Shown here: piece by piece, positions 24,112 through 33,412 of the stretch
Layout: every line of letters begins with the position of its first letter
Numbering within the stretch: position 1 is the stretch's first letter
Origin: Hymenobacter sedentarius
Lineage (GTDB): Bacteria > Bacteroidota > Bacteroidia > Cytophagales > Hymenobacteraceae
Direction of reading: 5' to 3'
DNA: 64,000 nucleotides
NCBI RefSeq assembly: GCF_001507645.1
Contig: NZ_CP013909.1
Location: 2,356,001-2,420,000, forward strand
The notes under the pieces: model-generated
Seen by the model: the letters and a program-made list of their open reading frames with translations, nothing else
What the model was told of the DNA's origin: nothing
The model's database searches: none
Made by a program: the position numbers and the translations under genes

Positions 24112-25767
24112 ATGACAGATCTAGCCCAACCCTCTGCGCCGTGGCCGGCTGGCCAATCGGCCCGTCCGGTATCGCCGGCTGCTATTGCGGCCGCGGCGCC
24201 AGTCTATGCTCCGCTCAGCATGGCTCAAAAGCTGCTGCTGCCCCTGGGCGCCCTCCTGTTCGACTGGCTGTTTTGGTTGGAAAAGGGTGGGCCGAATATG
24301 CTGGTGTTCACCGTCTTTTTGGTGGCGGCGCAGCTCGTGCTGTTGCCAAGGGTGGCGGCGGTGCGGCGCTCGGGCTACTTCTGGCTCATGGTGGGCGGCA
24401 GCCTGTTCAGCGGGGCGATGATGGCGGTGTACGGCTCGGCCGTGGCGGCGCTGGCCTGCCTGGCCTCGGTGCTCCTGCTGTTGGGCTACGTCAACCAGCC
24501 GCACCTGAAGCTGCTGCCCTACGCCTTGCTCACGGCGCTGGGCAGTGCGGCGCAGGCGGGGCCGCGGGTGCTGCTGGGGCTGCGGGCGCCGCGCAATGCC
24601 AGCGGCCGTGTGCGCCGCGGGTGGTTTTATGCCCGCATGCTGGTGGTGCCGCTGGTGGTGCTGGGGGCCTTCCATATCCTGTTTGTGCTGGCCAACCCGC
24701 GGTACGAGGCGCTCAGCCGCCGCGTCGTGGCGGCGGTGGCCGACTTTCTGCTGTGGCTGCTGCCGGAGGTGTCGCTGGCCCATCTGGTGTTTTTCACGCT
24801 GGGCGTGCTGGTTACGGCCGGGGCGGTGGTCATGGTGCCGGTGTACCTGCTTGCCGACCACGAATCGCGCTTTGGCGAATTCATCCGGCGGCAGCGCGAC
24901 CGGGTGGCTTCGTTTGCCGTGCGCCGGCCCAATTTCCAGCATCGCACCACCCGCGCCCTGGATTTGCGCAAGGAGTTTGTGGCCGCCGCGGCGGTGTTCG
25001 GGCTGGTGAATGCGCTGCTGCTGGTGGTGAATGCCATCGACGTGAACTGGCTGTGGTTTGGCTTTGTGCCCAAACCCGGTTTCGACCTCACCCAGTTTGT
25101 GCACGAGGGCACCTACGTGCTCATCTTCAGCATTCTGCTGGCCATGGGCATCGTGCTCTGGTTTTTCCGCCGCAACCTGAACTTCTACCAGCCCGGGCTG
25201 CCGTGGCTGCGCTGGGGCGCCACTGTGTGGGTGCTGCAAAACGCGGTGCTCGCCATATCAGTTGGGCTGCGCAACTACTATTACATCCTGCATTGTGGCC
25301 TGGCCTACAAGCGCATCGGGGTGTGCTTCTTTCTGCTGCTGGTATTCTTTGGGCTGGGCACGGTGCTGCTCAAAATCTGGCAGCGCCGCTCGGCCTACAG
25401 CCTGATTCGGCTCAATTCGCTGGCCGCCTACGCCGCCCTGCTGCTTTTGGCCGCGGGCAACTGGGAAGTCTGGATTGCCAGCTACAACCTGCAGCCCCGC
25501 TTTCGCAGCATTGACATCGGCTTTCTGCTGGACATGCCCGGCCGCGTGCTGCCCACGTTGGTGTCCCACCGCGAGCTGCTCAACCACACGCCCCAGCTCA
25601 CCGCCGACACCGGGAATGGCGCGGTACTCCTTCCGGCCGCCGACGCCCAGCGCCGCCTCGATGCGGCCGTGGCCCTTTGGAAACACCGCTACGAAGCCCA
25701 CCCCGACTGGCAGGGCCGCACTCTCTCCAACTGGCAGACCTACAAGCAGCTAACTGGGATCCAGTAG
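24112..25767 (+). CDS. DUF4173-like polytopic membrane protein
   Basis: A 551-residue integral membrane protein with about twelve to thirteen hydrophobic helices from residue 38 to about 460. A soluble C-terminus follows, ending in 'ALWKHRYEAHPDWQGRTLSNWQ'. The central 'VHEGTYVLIFSILLAMGIVLWFF' and the charged loop 'IRRQRDRVASFAVRRPNF' fit the DUF4173 family, whose function is unknown. The N-terminal 35 residues are Ala/Pro-rich and cytoplasmic. It follows the winged-helix regulator by 79 bp and has its own copy of the candidate operator, so it is probably a member of that regulon with separate initiation. The family name is from recall. Confidence 0.72.
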   Translation: MTDLAQPSAPWPAGQSARPVSPAAIAAAAPVYAPLSMAQKLLLPLGALLFDWLFWLEKGGPNMLVFTVFLVAAQLVLLPRVAAVRRSGYFWLMVGGSLFSGAMMAVYGSAVAALACLASVLLLLGYVNQPHLKLLPYALLTALGSAAQAGPRVLLGLRAPRNASGRVRRGWFYARMLVVPLVVLGAFHILFVLANPRYEALSRRVVAAVADFLLWLLPEVSLAHLVFFTLGVLVTAGAVVMVPVYLLADHESRFGEFIRRQRDRVASFAVRRPNFQHRTTRALDLRKEFVAAAAVFGLVNALLLVVNAIDVNWLWFGFVPKPGFDLTQFVHEGTYVLIFSILLAMGIVLWFFRRNLNFYQPGLPWLRWGATVWVLQNAVLAISVGLRNYYYILHCGLAYKRIGVCFFLLLVFFGLGTVLLKIWQRRSAYSLIRLNSLAAYAALLLLAAGNWEVWIASYNLQPRFRSIDIGFLLDMPGRVLPTLVSHRELLNHTPQLTADTGNGAVLLPAADAQRRLDAAVALWKHRYEAHPDWQGRTLSNWQTYKQLTGIQ

Positions 25768-25841
25768 CCTTTACCGTCAGTGTTCTGTGGCTTACGACTT
25801 GAGCCGTCCGCATGAATCTTTTCCAAACCCACCTCAATCCA

Positions 25842-26062
25842 ATGACTTCCCTCCCTCAAATTGCCCTTACCTTGCTGGGCCTGCTGTTTTGCGTCGGCGA
25901 TGTGGCCGCGCTGGGCTTGGTGCTCACCTGGCAGGAACGGGCGCCTACCCCGGCGGCCAGGCGCCAGCGCCTGGTGCGCGGGTATTGCCCGCCACCGTGG
26001 TGCTGCTGGGGCTGCTGCTCCTAGCCTTTACCCAACTCATGCTGCTATGGTCCAGGCAATAG
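25842..26062 (+). pseudogene. Small two-helix membrane protein, frameshifted
   Basis: In one frame, 25842 onwards reads 'MTSLPQIALTLLGLLFCVGD...LVLTWQERAP...RRQRLVRG', a transmembrane helix and a charged loop. It then becomes Cys/Trp-rich nonsense. Another frame continues from about 25985 with 'LPATVVLLGLLLLAFTQLMLLWSRQ' to a stop at 26062, a second helix. Joining the two at the GCGCGGGTA stretch (two extra or one missing base) restores a protein of about 73 residues. It follows the DUF4173 gene. It may be a decayed gene or a sequencing error. The function is unknown. Confidence 0.5.
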
Positions 26063-26402
26063 CCAGCATTCTTCGGGCTTTAGCTCAGAATTGCTCGCGG
26101 GCATTGCCGTGTGTCCGTTTGGGCTATTCCCGGTAAGCTGTCTCAAAGCTGGAAAGCCGGTATTGGACTAATCCGGTGAAGAAGTGCCGCGCAGAAATAG
26201 GTTCTAAAGAAGACGCTGCCCATGAGAAGCTGAGCCAATGCGCTACCTAAGGCATAAACAGTCAACTGTTATAGCTTACCTGTAAAGCTGCGACCTAATG
26301 GCCCGAATAATGATTAAATCAAGTTAATTGTTTAGTTTGGTGCCCCGTTGGGCTTCCCAAAATGAGAAAGGCCCGTGACGACTTCACGCTTGCCTTTGCC
26401 GT
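26063..26402 (+). other. Intergenic region with nothing recognised
   Basis: These 340 bp upstream of a small membrane-protein gene contain no convincing ORF, repeat, RNA gene or terminator. The composition is AT-richer towards 26300-26335, which may hold the promoter of the next gene. Confidence 0.4.
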
Positions 26403-26795
26403 ATGCCCCGTACGTTGCTTTTGGTTGTGCTCTGCGTTGGCCTGCTCATTGAGCTGGCGCTGACGGGAGGTGCTTTTTTTGCCCCCGCTTTCACCCTGGC
26501 CCAATTTGGGGCGAAATACGGTCCCGAAACGGCTTTTCTAGCCTATATCGTGGCTTGGCTGCTGCTGTTTGTGTCGTTGGCCGCCTTGGTGGCAGCGGGC
26601 CAGGTGTGGCAGCGGCGGCCCAGCTACGCGACGTGGTGTTACCTGCTGGGCTTGTGGTGGATAGGTATCGGAATTGGCATTTATTATACTTTCGGAAAGC
26701 CTGGCAATTTATTGCTCGATTCCGTAAAAGGACTGCTCATTGTGATACTCACATGGCGCTGCCAGTCCACGCGCATGATGACTCGCCGTTACTAA
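26403..26795 (+). CDS. Small membrane protein of unknown function
   Basis: A 130-residue protein with four hydrophobic segments: 'TLLLVVLCVGLLIELALTGGAFF', 'AFLAYIVAWLLLFVSLAALVAA', 'WCYLLGLWWIGIGIGIYYTF' and 'NLLLDSVKGLLIVILTW'. It has a short basic tail. I recognise no family. It is followed after 52 bp by another small membrane protein on the same strand, so the two may be cotranscribed. The long hydrophobic pattern makes it credible as a gene. Confidence 0.6.
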   Translation: MPRTLLLVVLCVGLLIELALTGGAFFAPAFTLAQFGAKYGPETAFLAYIVAWLLLFVSLAALVAAGQVWQRRPSYATWCYLLGLWWIGIGIGIYYTFGKPGNLLLDSVKGLLIVILTWRCQSTRMMTRRY

Positions 26796-26847
26796 CGGCA
26801 TATCAGTATATTGGCGGCTCAACGGTTACTTAGTTCCGGTTAGCCCT

Positions 26848-27306
26848 ATGCCCACTTCTCACTTGCACCCGCTGCCGTACGCTCCAAAACTTTCGCGCTT
26901 GGGCCGGTCCTTGGCTGGTGCGCAAGTGCTGAAGGAAACGTTGAGCATCATTTTTTTGGGCCTGCCGTTGGTGAAAGAAGCGCCTTTGGTGCTCCTGTCG
27001 GCCTTGCCCGGCGTGGTGCTCTATCTGTTGCACTGGCAGCTCATGCTGGGCCGGGTGGGGCGGGTTTTTGCCACGGCCGTGTGGGTGTTCACGTTGCTCG
27101 ATGAGCTCTGGGGCCTGATACTGTTTCAGGAGCTGGATTCGCCCACCCGGGGCCAAATCCGTATGCTGTATTGGAGCTATTTTCTGGGACTGGGCATCAT
27201 TTTGCTGGCTTTGGGCGAGCTGGGCTGGCGCTGGCAGCGCCGCCGGGCCAAGGCCCGGCGCAACGTGCACCACCAGGCCCTGCTGGCGGGCCGGCAGCGG
27301 CAGTAG
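26848..27306 (+). CDS. Small membrane protein of unknown function
   Basis: A 152-residue protein with a polar N-terminus (about 30 residues), then three to four hydrophobic segments ('LSIIFLGLPLVKEAPLVLLSALPGVVLYLLHW', 'VFATAVWVFTLLDELWGLILF', 'MLYWSYFLGLGIILLALGELGW'). It ends in a strongly basic cytoplasmic tail ('RWQRRRAKARRNVHHQ'). No family is recognised. It stands between another small membrane protein and the class A PBP gene, all on the same strand. Confidence 0.6.
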   Translation: MPTSHLHPLPYAPKLSRLGRSLAGAQVLKETLSIIFLGLPLVKEAPLVLLSALPGVVLYLLHWQLMLGRVGRVFATAVWVFTLLDELWGLILFQELDSPTRGQIRMLYWSYFLGLGIILLALGELGWRWQRRRAKARRNVHHQALLAGRQRQ

Positions 27307-27454
27307 GGGCGGGGCAGCGCGCAAAACGCAATTTTGCGGGGTGGCCATTCCCTACTCCTGACCTTTTGAGGTGGGGGGCTGGTATATTTGTCTTTCCTCG
27401 CAGCGGGGTCGTACCCGGAAGGGATTCGTCCCCGTTTACCACACGTTGCCTCGC

Positions 27455-29851
27455 ATGGCCGACCTCAAACCGCCACTTACTTCTCCTGCTACCGGCACGA
27501 AACTGAAAAAGCGCCGGCGCTGGCCGCTGCGGCTCACCAGCTGGGCCTGGGTGCTCTTTGGCGTTGTCGTGATTCTGTTTCTGGTGTACCCGTTTTTGGT
27601 GAGCACCAATTTTATGTTCCTCTTCGGCAAGTCGCCCAGCCTGGGCGATTTGGAAAACCCCAAAGTGGAGCAAGCCTCCGAGCTGTACACTTCCGATGGC
27701 GTGCTGATTGGCAAGTACTTCCGCGAAAACCGCTCGCCGGTGCCGCTCAGCAAGATGTCACCTCTGCTGATTAAGGCCCTGATTGCGACCGAAGACGTGC
27801 GCTTCTACGAGCACTCGGGCATCGACCTGCAGGCGGTGGTGGGCGGGGCCTTTTCGTCGCTGCGCGGCGACAAGCGCGGCGGCTCCACCATCACGCAGCA
27901 GCTGGCCAAAAACCTCTACAAAATTCGCCGGCAGCAGAGCCGCGGCGCGTTGGGCTACATTCCGGTGGTGAGCACCATCGTGGCCAAAACCAAGGAGTGG
28001 CTCACCGCCGTGGACCTGGAGCAGCGCTACACCAAGGAAGAAATTCTGCGGATGTACCTCAACACCGTGGAGTACGGCTCCAGCGCGTTCGGCATCAAAG
28101 TAGCCGCCAAAACCTTCTTCAACACCTCGCCCGACAGCCTCAGGCCCGAGCAGGCCGCCATGCTGGTGGGCGTGCTCAACAACCCCACGGCTTATAACCC
28201 GCGCTTTCACCCGGCCGCCGCGCTGCGCCGCCGCAACGTGGTGCTCGACCGCATGGGCCACGCCGGGGTGCTGCCCAAAAGCGAGATTACGGCCCTCAAA
28301 GCCACGCCTATTGTGCTCGATTACCACGTCGAGAAACACATCGACGGGCCGGATACTTACTTCCGCAGCGCCATCAGCCAGTTTGTGGACGCCTGGTGCG
28401 ACAGCACCGGTCACGACATGTACCGCGACGGCCTGAAAATCTACCTCACCATCGATTCGCGCATGCAGGCCCACGCCGAGGAGGCGCTGCACGAGCGCAT
28501 GAAGGCCTTGCAGCGGCAGTTCGACAACTTCTGGCGCAACAAGGGCAAGAACCCCTGGGTGGACGACGAGGGCAACGAAATCCCCGACTTCATCGAAACC
28601 CAGATAAAGCGCACCGAGGGCTACAAGACCCTCGCCAACCGCTACAAAAACCAGCCCCAGCGCCTGGATTCGGCCTTGCACGCCAAGCGTCCCATGAAGG
28701 TATTTACCTGGAAGCACGACGATAACGACACCACGCTGGTGATGTCGCCGCTCGATTCGCTGGCGTACTACAAGCACTTTCTGCAATCGGGCATGATGAG
28801 CATGGACCCCTTCACTGGCCAGATTAAGGCCTGGGTGGGTGGGCTCGATTACCGCTTTTTCCAGTACGACCACGTGAAGCAGGGCAAGCGGCAGGCCGGC
28901 TCCACGTTCAAGCCCTTCGTGTACCTCACGGCCATCGACAACGGTTACTCGCCCTGCGACCGCATTCAGGACAAGCGCGTGACCATCAACTATGTAGAAA
29001 ACGGCCAGCCCATGGAATGGAAGCCCGACAACGTAACGCGCGAGTACACCGGCATCAACATGACGCTGCGCCACGCCATGGCCCGCTCCGTCAACTCCGT
29101 CACGGCCCAGCTGACCGAGAAAGTGGGCTGGGAGAACGTGGCCAAGTACGCCCACAAAGTCGGCATCACTAGCCCGCTGCTGGCGGTGCCCAGCATCGGC
29201 CTCGGCTCGGGCGGCGACGTGAGCGTGTTTGAAATGGTGAACGCCTACAGCACCTTTATGAACACGGGCTTCCGCAGCGAGCCGCGCCTGGTTACCCGCA
29301 TCGAAGACCGCAACGGCAACGTCATCAAGCAGTTTGACCCCGTGCAGAAGCGCGCCGTCTCGGCCGAAACCGCGTGGCTGATGACCTACATGCTGCGCGG
29401 CGGCATGGAAGAGCCCGGCGGCACCTCGCAGGCCCTGTGGGACTACGAGCTCTGGCGCAACAACAACCAGATTGGCGGCAAAACCGGCACCACCTCCAAC
29501 TACTCCGACGGCTGGTACATGGGCATGACCAAGGACCTGATGACCGGCGTGTGGGTGGGCGGCGAAGACCGCAGCATTCACTTCACGGGCTCGCAGCAGG
29601 GCGAAGGCGGCCGCACGGCGCTGCCCATCTTCGGCAAGTTTATGGAGAAGGTGTACCGCGACAAGGAATTGGGCTACACCCCGGGCCCCTTCCCCAAGCC
29701 CACCGTCAAGATTAGCAAGAAATACAACTGCGTCTCGCCCAGCGAGCCGCGCCGCCGCGCCGAAGCCGTAGACACCATCGCCGCCGACAACTTGCTGGAG
29801 CGCATGAACAGCGCTGGCGGCGGGGTGCCCGACAGCCTGCCGCGGCGCTAG
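27455..29851 (+). CDS. Class A penicillin-binding protein (glycosyltransferase/transpeptidase)
   Basis: A 798-residue bifunctional peptidoglycan synthase of the PBP1A type. After a short cytoplasmic segment there is one transmembrane helix ('LTSWAWVLFGVVVILFLVYPFLV', about residues 28-50). The GT51 domain has 'IATEDVRFYEHSGID' (catalytic Glu near 112) and 'GGSTITQQLAKN'. The transpeptidase domain has SxxK in 'QAGSTFKPFVY' (Ser near 482), SxN in 'ARSVNSVTAQL' (near 545) and KTGT in 'GGKTGTTSNYSDGWY' (near 675). The frame is open 28 codons upstream; 27455 gives the natural cytoplasmic N-terminus. It polymerises and cross-links glycan strands in the periplasm. Confidence 0.93.
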   Translation: MADLKPPLTSPATGTKLKKRRRWPLRLTSWAWVLFGVVVILFLVYPFLVSTNFMFLFGKSPSLGDLENPKVEQASELYTSDGVLIGKYFRENRSPVPLSKMSPLLIKALIATEDVRFYEHSGIDLQAVVGGAFSSLRGDKRGGSTITQQLAKNLYKIRRQQSRGALGYIPVVSTIVAKTKEWLTAVDLEQRYTKEEILRMYLNTVEYGSSAFGIKVAAKTFFNTSPDSLRPEQAAMLVGVLNNPTAYNPRFHPAAALRRRNVVLDRMGHAGVLPKSEITALKATPIVLDYHVEKHIDGPDTYFRSAISQFVDAWCDSTGHDMYRDGLKIYLTIDSRMQAHAEEALHERMKALQRQFDNFWRNKGKNPWVDDEGNEIPDFIETQIKRTEGYKTLANRYKNQPQRLDSALHAKRPMKVFTWKHDDNDTTLVMSPLDSLAYYKHFLQSGMMSMDPFTGQIKAWVGGLDYRFFQYDHVKQGKRQAGSTFKPFVYLTAIDNGYSPCDRIQDKRVTINYVENGQPMEWKPDNVTREYTGINMTLRHAMARSVNSVTAQLTEKVGWENVAKYAHKVGITSPLLAVPSIGLGSGGDVSVFEMVNAYSTFMNTGFRSEPRLVTRIEDRNGNVIKQFDPVQKRAVSAETAWLMTYMLRGGMEEPGGTSQALWDYELWRNNNQIGGKTGTTSNYSDGWYMGMTKDLMTGVWVGGEDRSIHFTGSQQGEGGRTALPIFGKFMEKVYRDKELGYTPGPFPKPTVKISKKYNCVSPSEPRRRAEAVDTIAADNLLERMNSAGGGVPDSLPRR

Positions 29852-29883
29852 CAGCCACCTGCTCTTGGGGCCCGCCCACGCAG

Positions 29884-30909
29884 CTAGTGCTGCATGTGCG
29901 GGCTTCCCTCTTTTTGGCCGAGTTCGTTTAGCGCCGCCCGGAAGCCCTGAGCCAGTTGCGCGGCCGGCCCACGCCCGTAGTAGTGCAGAAACATCATGCG
30001 GGGCTGGTCGAAGAGCATGTGGTTGTGCACGGCTACTACTTCCAGGTTGTTGGCCCGCAAGGCTTTGATAACGGGGTTGACTTCACGCTCCAGCATGGCG
30101 ATGTCGCCGGCGATGTGCGCATCGGCGTGCTTGCCCGCGAATGCTGCCCAGGAATTTAGCCCAATGGCGGCCGTCATTTCCGTACCCATCATCACGGACT
30201 GCAAGTCGGCGCGGCCCACGGTGTATTTGTACGTTGGGCCATTCACGGTGCCCTGGTACTTCACTATCTGGTCGAGCGCAGCCAGGTCAAACAGCTCTTT
30301 GCCGGTTTGCGCAGCGGCGGCTGGAGTGGTGGTGTTGCCCGGTTGGGTTGCCGTCGTTGGGCTGGCTTGTGGCTGGTTGGCCGGCAGCAGCTTGGAGTTT
30401 TTCAGGGTAGCGGCATACTTCCGGGCCAGTTCGGAGGGGCTGCCCATGCCATGGATGTGCATGTAGAAGATGCGCGGCTCCTCGTAGAAAAAGTGGTTGT
30501 GAATGGCGCCCACTTCCAGGCCATTGGCATGAGCAGCCGAGATAAGCGGGTTCACTTCTTCCTGCAGCAGCACGGTGTCGCTCATCAGCATGGCCGACTT
30601 ACCGTCCAGCGTGTGCTTGATGGCCACCCAGCCGCCGAATCCCAGGGCCGTGGGCACCGGCTCGCCCTTGATGGTTACTTTCAAGTCGTTGCGGGGCAGC
30701 GGCGTGGTGAGGGTCGCCTGCGCCTCCACGTAGGTGCCTTTCTTGCCCATGGCGGCTTCGATGGCCGCAATGTCGGCCGCGCTCAGCGGCGGCGTCCTGC
30801 CGGAGGCTGTTGGCTTTGCAAACGCGCCCACAGGGCTTAGTAGCAGCGGCGTAGTGACCAGTGCCGTGGTCTTGAGCCAATCGCGACGGGAAAATTGAGC
30901 ATTCATCAT
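29884..30909 (-). CDS. Exported protein with two DUF1259 domains
   Basis: A 341-residue protein with a twin-arginine-type signal, 'SRRDWLKTTALVTTPLLLSPVGAFA' at residues 8-32. Two DUF1259-like domains follow. The first (about 45-175) has 'VPTALGFGGWVAIKH', 'LMSDTVLLQEEVNPLISAAHANGLEVGAIHNHFFYEEPRIFYMHIHG'. The second (about 205-335) has 'AAIGLNSWAAFAG', 'AMLEREVNPVIKALRANNLEVVAVHNHMLFDQPRMMFLHYYGRG'. The paired HNH and final His residues are conserved between the repeats and may bind a metal. The function is unknown. Tat export would suggest folding before export. It converges on the PBP gene with a 32-bp gap. Confidence 0.85.
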   Translation of the reverse strand: MMNAQFSRRDWLKTTALVTTPLLLSPVGAFAKPTASGRTPPLSAADIAAIEAAMGKKGTYVEAQATLTTPLPRNDLKVTIKGEPVPTALGFGGWVAIKHTLDGKSAMLMSDTVLLQEEVNPLISAAHANGLEVGAIHNHFFYEEPRIFYMHIHGMGSPSELARKYAATLKNSKLLPANQPQASPTTATQPGNTTTPAAAAQTGKELFDLAALDQIVKYQGTVNGPTYKYTVGRADLQSVMMGTEMTAAIGLNSWAAFAGKHADAHIAGDIAMLEREVNPVIKALRANNLEVVAVHNHMLFDQPRMMFLHYYGRGPAAQLAQGFRAALNELGQKEGSPHMQH

Positions 30910-31139
30910 CGGAGTCAGGTTAAAGCCCTCTTGGCTTGGTCTGCTCTCTTGATTTCAACCAGCAGCCGTAAGGAATGGGACTGCTTCCTTGTACGGTTCG
31001 ACAGGATTTTAGGCAGCAGTTGCCTGGGAATCTAGCCGATACCTAGCCGGCCAATCACCTGAATTAAGCTGAAATATCTCCTGGCATCGCGCGCTTTTTA
31101 ACACGCTGTCCAGTAGCGCCCCAAGGGGCAATCGCGAAG

Positions 31140-32074
31140 CTACACCGTTTCCCCATACAGCGCATCCAGCGCGCCGCGCAGCTCCGGGTACTCGTAGGTG
31201 AAGCCCTGCGCCAACACCTTGTCCGCGCTAACCCGCTGCGAGGCCAGCACAATCTCACTCATCTCGCCCAGGGCCAGCTTCAGGCCAAAGGCGGGCACCT
31301 TGGGCAGCACCAGGCGGCGGTGCAGCACCTGGGCCAGCGTTTCGGTAAACTGCTGGTTGGTGACGGGGGCGGGGGCCACGGCGTTGTAGGTGCCCTGCCA
31401 GTTGTCGTCGTCTATCATGGCCATGATGAGCCGGCAAAGGTCGTCGAGGTGAATCCAGGACATGAATTGCCTGCCGCTGCCCAGGGCCGCGCCGGCGCCC
31501 AGCTTCATGGGGCGCGCCATCTGGGGCAGGGCCCCGCCCTCGGTGCTCAGCACAATGCCGATGCGCGGAATGACCGTGCGGATGCCCAGGGCCGCAATGG
31601 GCTCGGTGGCCAGCTCCCACTGGTGGGCCACGTCGGCCAGAAAATCGTGGGTGGGCAGGCCGGGCGGCGTGTCCTCGGTGAGGACGGTGTCGGCGGTGTC
31701 GCCGTACACGCCGATGGCCGAGGCCGAGATAAAGGCCTTCACGTGGTGCTTTTGCTTGGCCAGCTCGCGGTGCAGCAGCGCCAGGCCCCCAGCCGGCTGG
31801 TCATGATGTCGCGCTTGCGCTCATCGGTCCACTTGCCATCCGAGACGCTGGCCCCGGCCAGGTTCACGATGTAATCGGCGTAGGGAATGGCGGCCTCATC
31901 GATGGTCCCGGCCCGCGGGTCCCAGCGGAAGCTGCGGTAGCGGCTGCTCTTGGTGGGCTCCCGGCTGAGCAGTGCCACTTCGTAGCCGCTGTCAATCAGC
32001 ATTTCGGCAAGGCGGGTCCCAATGAGACCGGTGCCGCCGGTAATGAGGACTTTGCGAGGAGAGTTTTCGGTCAT
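31140..32074 (-). pseudogene. TIGR01777-type NAD(P)-dependent epimerase/oxidoreductase, frameshifted
   Basis: The 5' part (32074 down to about 31790) gives an extended-SDR N-terminus: 'KVLITGGTGLIGTRLAEMLI', 'YADYIVNLAGASVSDGKWTDERKRDIMTSRL'. The 3' part (from about 31790 to 31140) is in another frame: 'HHVKAFISASAIGVYGD' (YxxxK-type region), 'ALGIRTVIPRIGIVLS', 'FMSWIHLDDLCRLI', then the C-terminal domain typical of the TIGR01777/SDR39U1 family. Adding one base at the run of five C (31786-31790) joins the two into about 310 residues, the normal family length. No other lesion is visible, so either a recent mutation or a base-calling error is possible. Confidence 0.8.
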
Positions 32075-32191
32075 GGGGGATTATTGCCAGCTAGTGCAAA
32101 CAAAGGTAGAATGGCTGCCGCGCGCCGCCGCTTTCCCTTGCCGGTGGAGCCGTGCGGCCGTTCCAGAACATGAACCTACAAAGGCGCTGGC

Positions 32192-32851
32192 TTACTTGCC
32201 AATCTGGCGCAAAAACTCGCTCCGCAATGCTTCGTCCGAGGCAAAACGGCCCCCGTATTCGCTGGTCAGGGTGGAGCTGCTCGTGTCGTTGACGCCGCGG
32301 CTCATCACGCAGAGGTGGTCGGCTTCGATGAGCACGGCCACGTCGTCGGTGCCCAGGCTCAGCTTGAGCTCCTCGGCAATCTGGCGGGTGAGGCGCTCCT
32401 GCACCTGCGGGCGGCGGGCGTAGTACTGCACCACCCGGTTGAGCTTGCTCAGGCCCACCACGTGGCTGCCGGGCAGGTAAGCCACGTGGGCCTTGCCGAT
32501 GATGGGCACGAAGTGGTGCTCGCAGCAGGAAAAGAGCGTGATGTCGCGCTCGACCAGCAGTTGGTGGTAGCCGTAGCGGTTCTCGAACAGGCGCACCTCG
32601 GGGCGGTGCTTGGGGTCCAGGCCCTTGAACCACTCCTGCACGTACATCTTGGCCACGCGCCGGGGCGTGCCGGCCAGGCTGTCGTCGCGCAGGTCCAGCC
32701 CCAGCTCCCGCATGATGGCCTCGAAATGCCCCGCAATGGCCGCAATCTTCGCCTCGTCGGCTTGGTCAAAGGCGTCGTCGCGAAGAGGGGTGCGCAGGCT
32801 GCTCGGGAGGTGCGCGTCGGTTGCCGGAGCCAAGCCGGAGAGGTTATCCAT
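32192..32851 (-). CDS. folE: GTP cyclohydrolase I
   Basis: A 219-residue type I GTP cyclohydrolase making 7,8-dihydroneopterin triphosphate, the first step of folate and of queuosine/biopterin-type pathways. Zinc ligands are visible: Cys and His in 'FSCCEHHFVPIIGKAHVAYLPG' and Cys in 'ADHLCVMSRGV'. Other hallmarks are 'GTPRRVAKMYVQEWFKGLDP' and 'VVGLSKLNRVVQYYARRPQVQERLTRQIAEEL'. Its start overlaps the end of the upstream QueD-like gene by 8 bp, so the two pterin genes form a coupled operon. It acts in the cytoplasm as a decamer in known homologues. Confidence 0.95.
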   Translation of the reverse strand: MDNLSGLAPATDAHLPSSLRTPLRDDAFDQADEAKIAAIAGHFEAIMRELGLDLRDDSLAGTPRRVAKMYVQEWFKGLDPKHRPEVRLFENRYGYHQLLVERDITLFSCCEHHFVPIIGKAHVAYLPGSHVVGLSKLNRVVQYYARRPQVQERLTRQIAEELKLSLGTDDVAVLIEADHLCVMSRGVNDTSSSTLTSEYGGRFASDEALRSEFLRQIGK

Positions 32852-33251
32852 GGTATTCTACAAAGTTGCGGTCCGTCTCGTAGAGCGTGACCGAAAGGGC
32901 AAGGCCGGTGTCCAGGTGCGGGCGCAGGCGCTGCCAAATTACAGTGGCGATGTTTTCGGCCGTGGGGTTTAAGGTACGAAACTCTTCCGTATCCAGGTTC
33001 AGGTTGCGGTGGTCGTAGCGGTCCAGCACTTCGTGCTTAATAAGGTCGCTGAGCCGTTTCAGGTCATACACGTAGCCCGTTTCGGGGTCCACCGGCCCGG
33101 TCAGGCGCACGGTCAGGTTATAGTTATGGCCGTGGTAGTTGGGGTTGTTGCACTTGCCAAACACCCGGGTGTTCTGCTCGGCGCTCCAATTGGAGTTGTG
33201 CAGGCGATGGGCGGCATTAAAGTGCTCGGTGCGGCAAACGGTAACTTGCAT
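32844..33251 (-). CDS. queD: 6-carboxy-5,6,7,8-tetrahydropterin synthase / PTPS family
   Basis: A 135-residue QueD/PTPS homologue acting on dihydroneopterin triphosphate, the product of the next gene, folE. Zinc-binding histidines are in 'EHFNAAHRL' and 'NYHGHNYNL', and the catalytic Cys is in 'FGKCNNPNYHGH'. The C-terminal 'TAENIATVIWQRL' and 'VTLYETDRNFVEY' (substrate Glu) are also present. Overlap with folE suggests coupled synthesis of enzymes acting in sequence. Sequence alone cannot fully separate the queuosine role from a biopterin-type role; QueD is more likely in bacteria. Confidence 0.9.
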   Translation of the reverse strand: MQVTVCRTEHFNAAHRLHNSNWSAEQNTRVFGKCNNPNYHGHNYNLTVRLTGPVDPETGYVYDLKRLSDLIKHEVLDRYDHRNLNLDTEEFRTLNPTAENIATVIWQRLRPHLDTGLALSVTLYETDRNFVEYHG

Positions 33252-33327
33252 AGAGGCCTACAACCGGTACCAGGCGAGCTTTGTTGCAGCCAGCCATGGC
33301 CAATTGCCCGCCAGATATTTAGGGCTG

Positions 33328-33354
33328 CAAAAATATTGGAATTTATAAAAGCAA
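33328..33354 (-). promoter_or_regulatory. Candidate promoter of queD-folE
   Basis: On the minus strand TATTTTTG (complement of 33328-33335) matches TAnnTTTG exactly. TTG (complement of 33352-33354) lies 16 bp upstream. The -7 is about 77 bp before the queD start. Confidence 0.5.
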
Positions 33355-33412
33355 TAATATGATTTAAGGAATAAAAACGGGGTTATTCTCAAAAAAGTAG
33401 TACCCGGAAGAA

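Noticed and set aside
27758..29581. A 607-codon open frame on the strand opposite the class A PBP gene
   Set aside because: The PBP on the other strand has all catalytic motifs. The antisense frame is open because of GC-rich codon bias and encodes His/Val/Gly-rich sequence without domains. The same applies to other long antisense frames, for example at 3016-4149, 24121-25239, 46775-48037 and 48423-49481.
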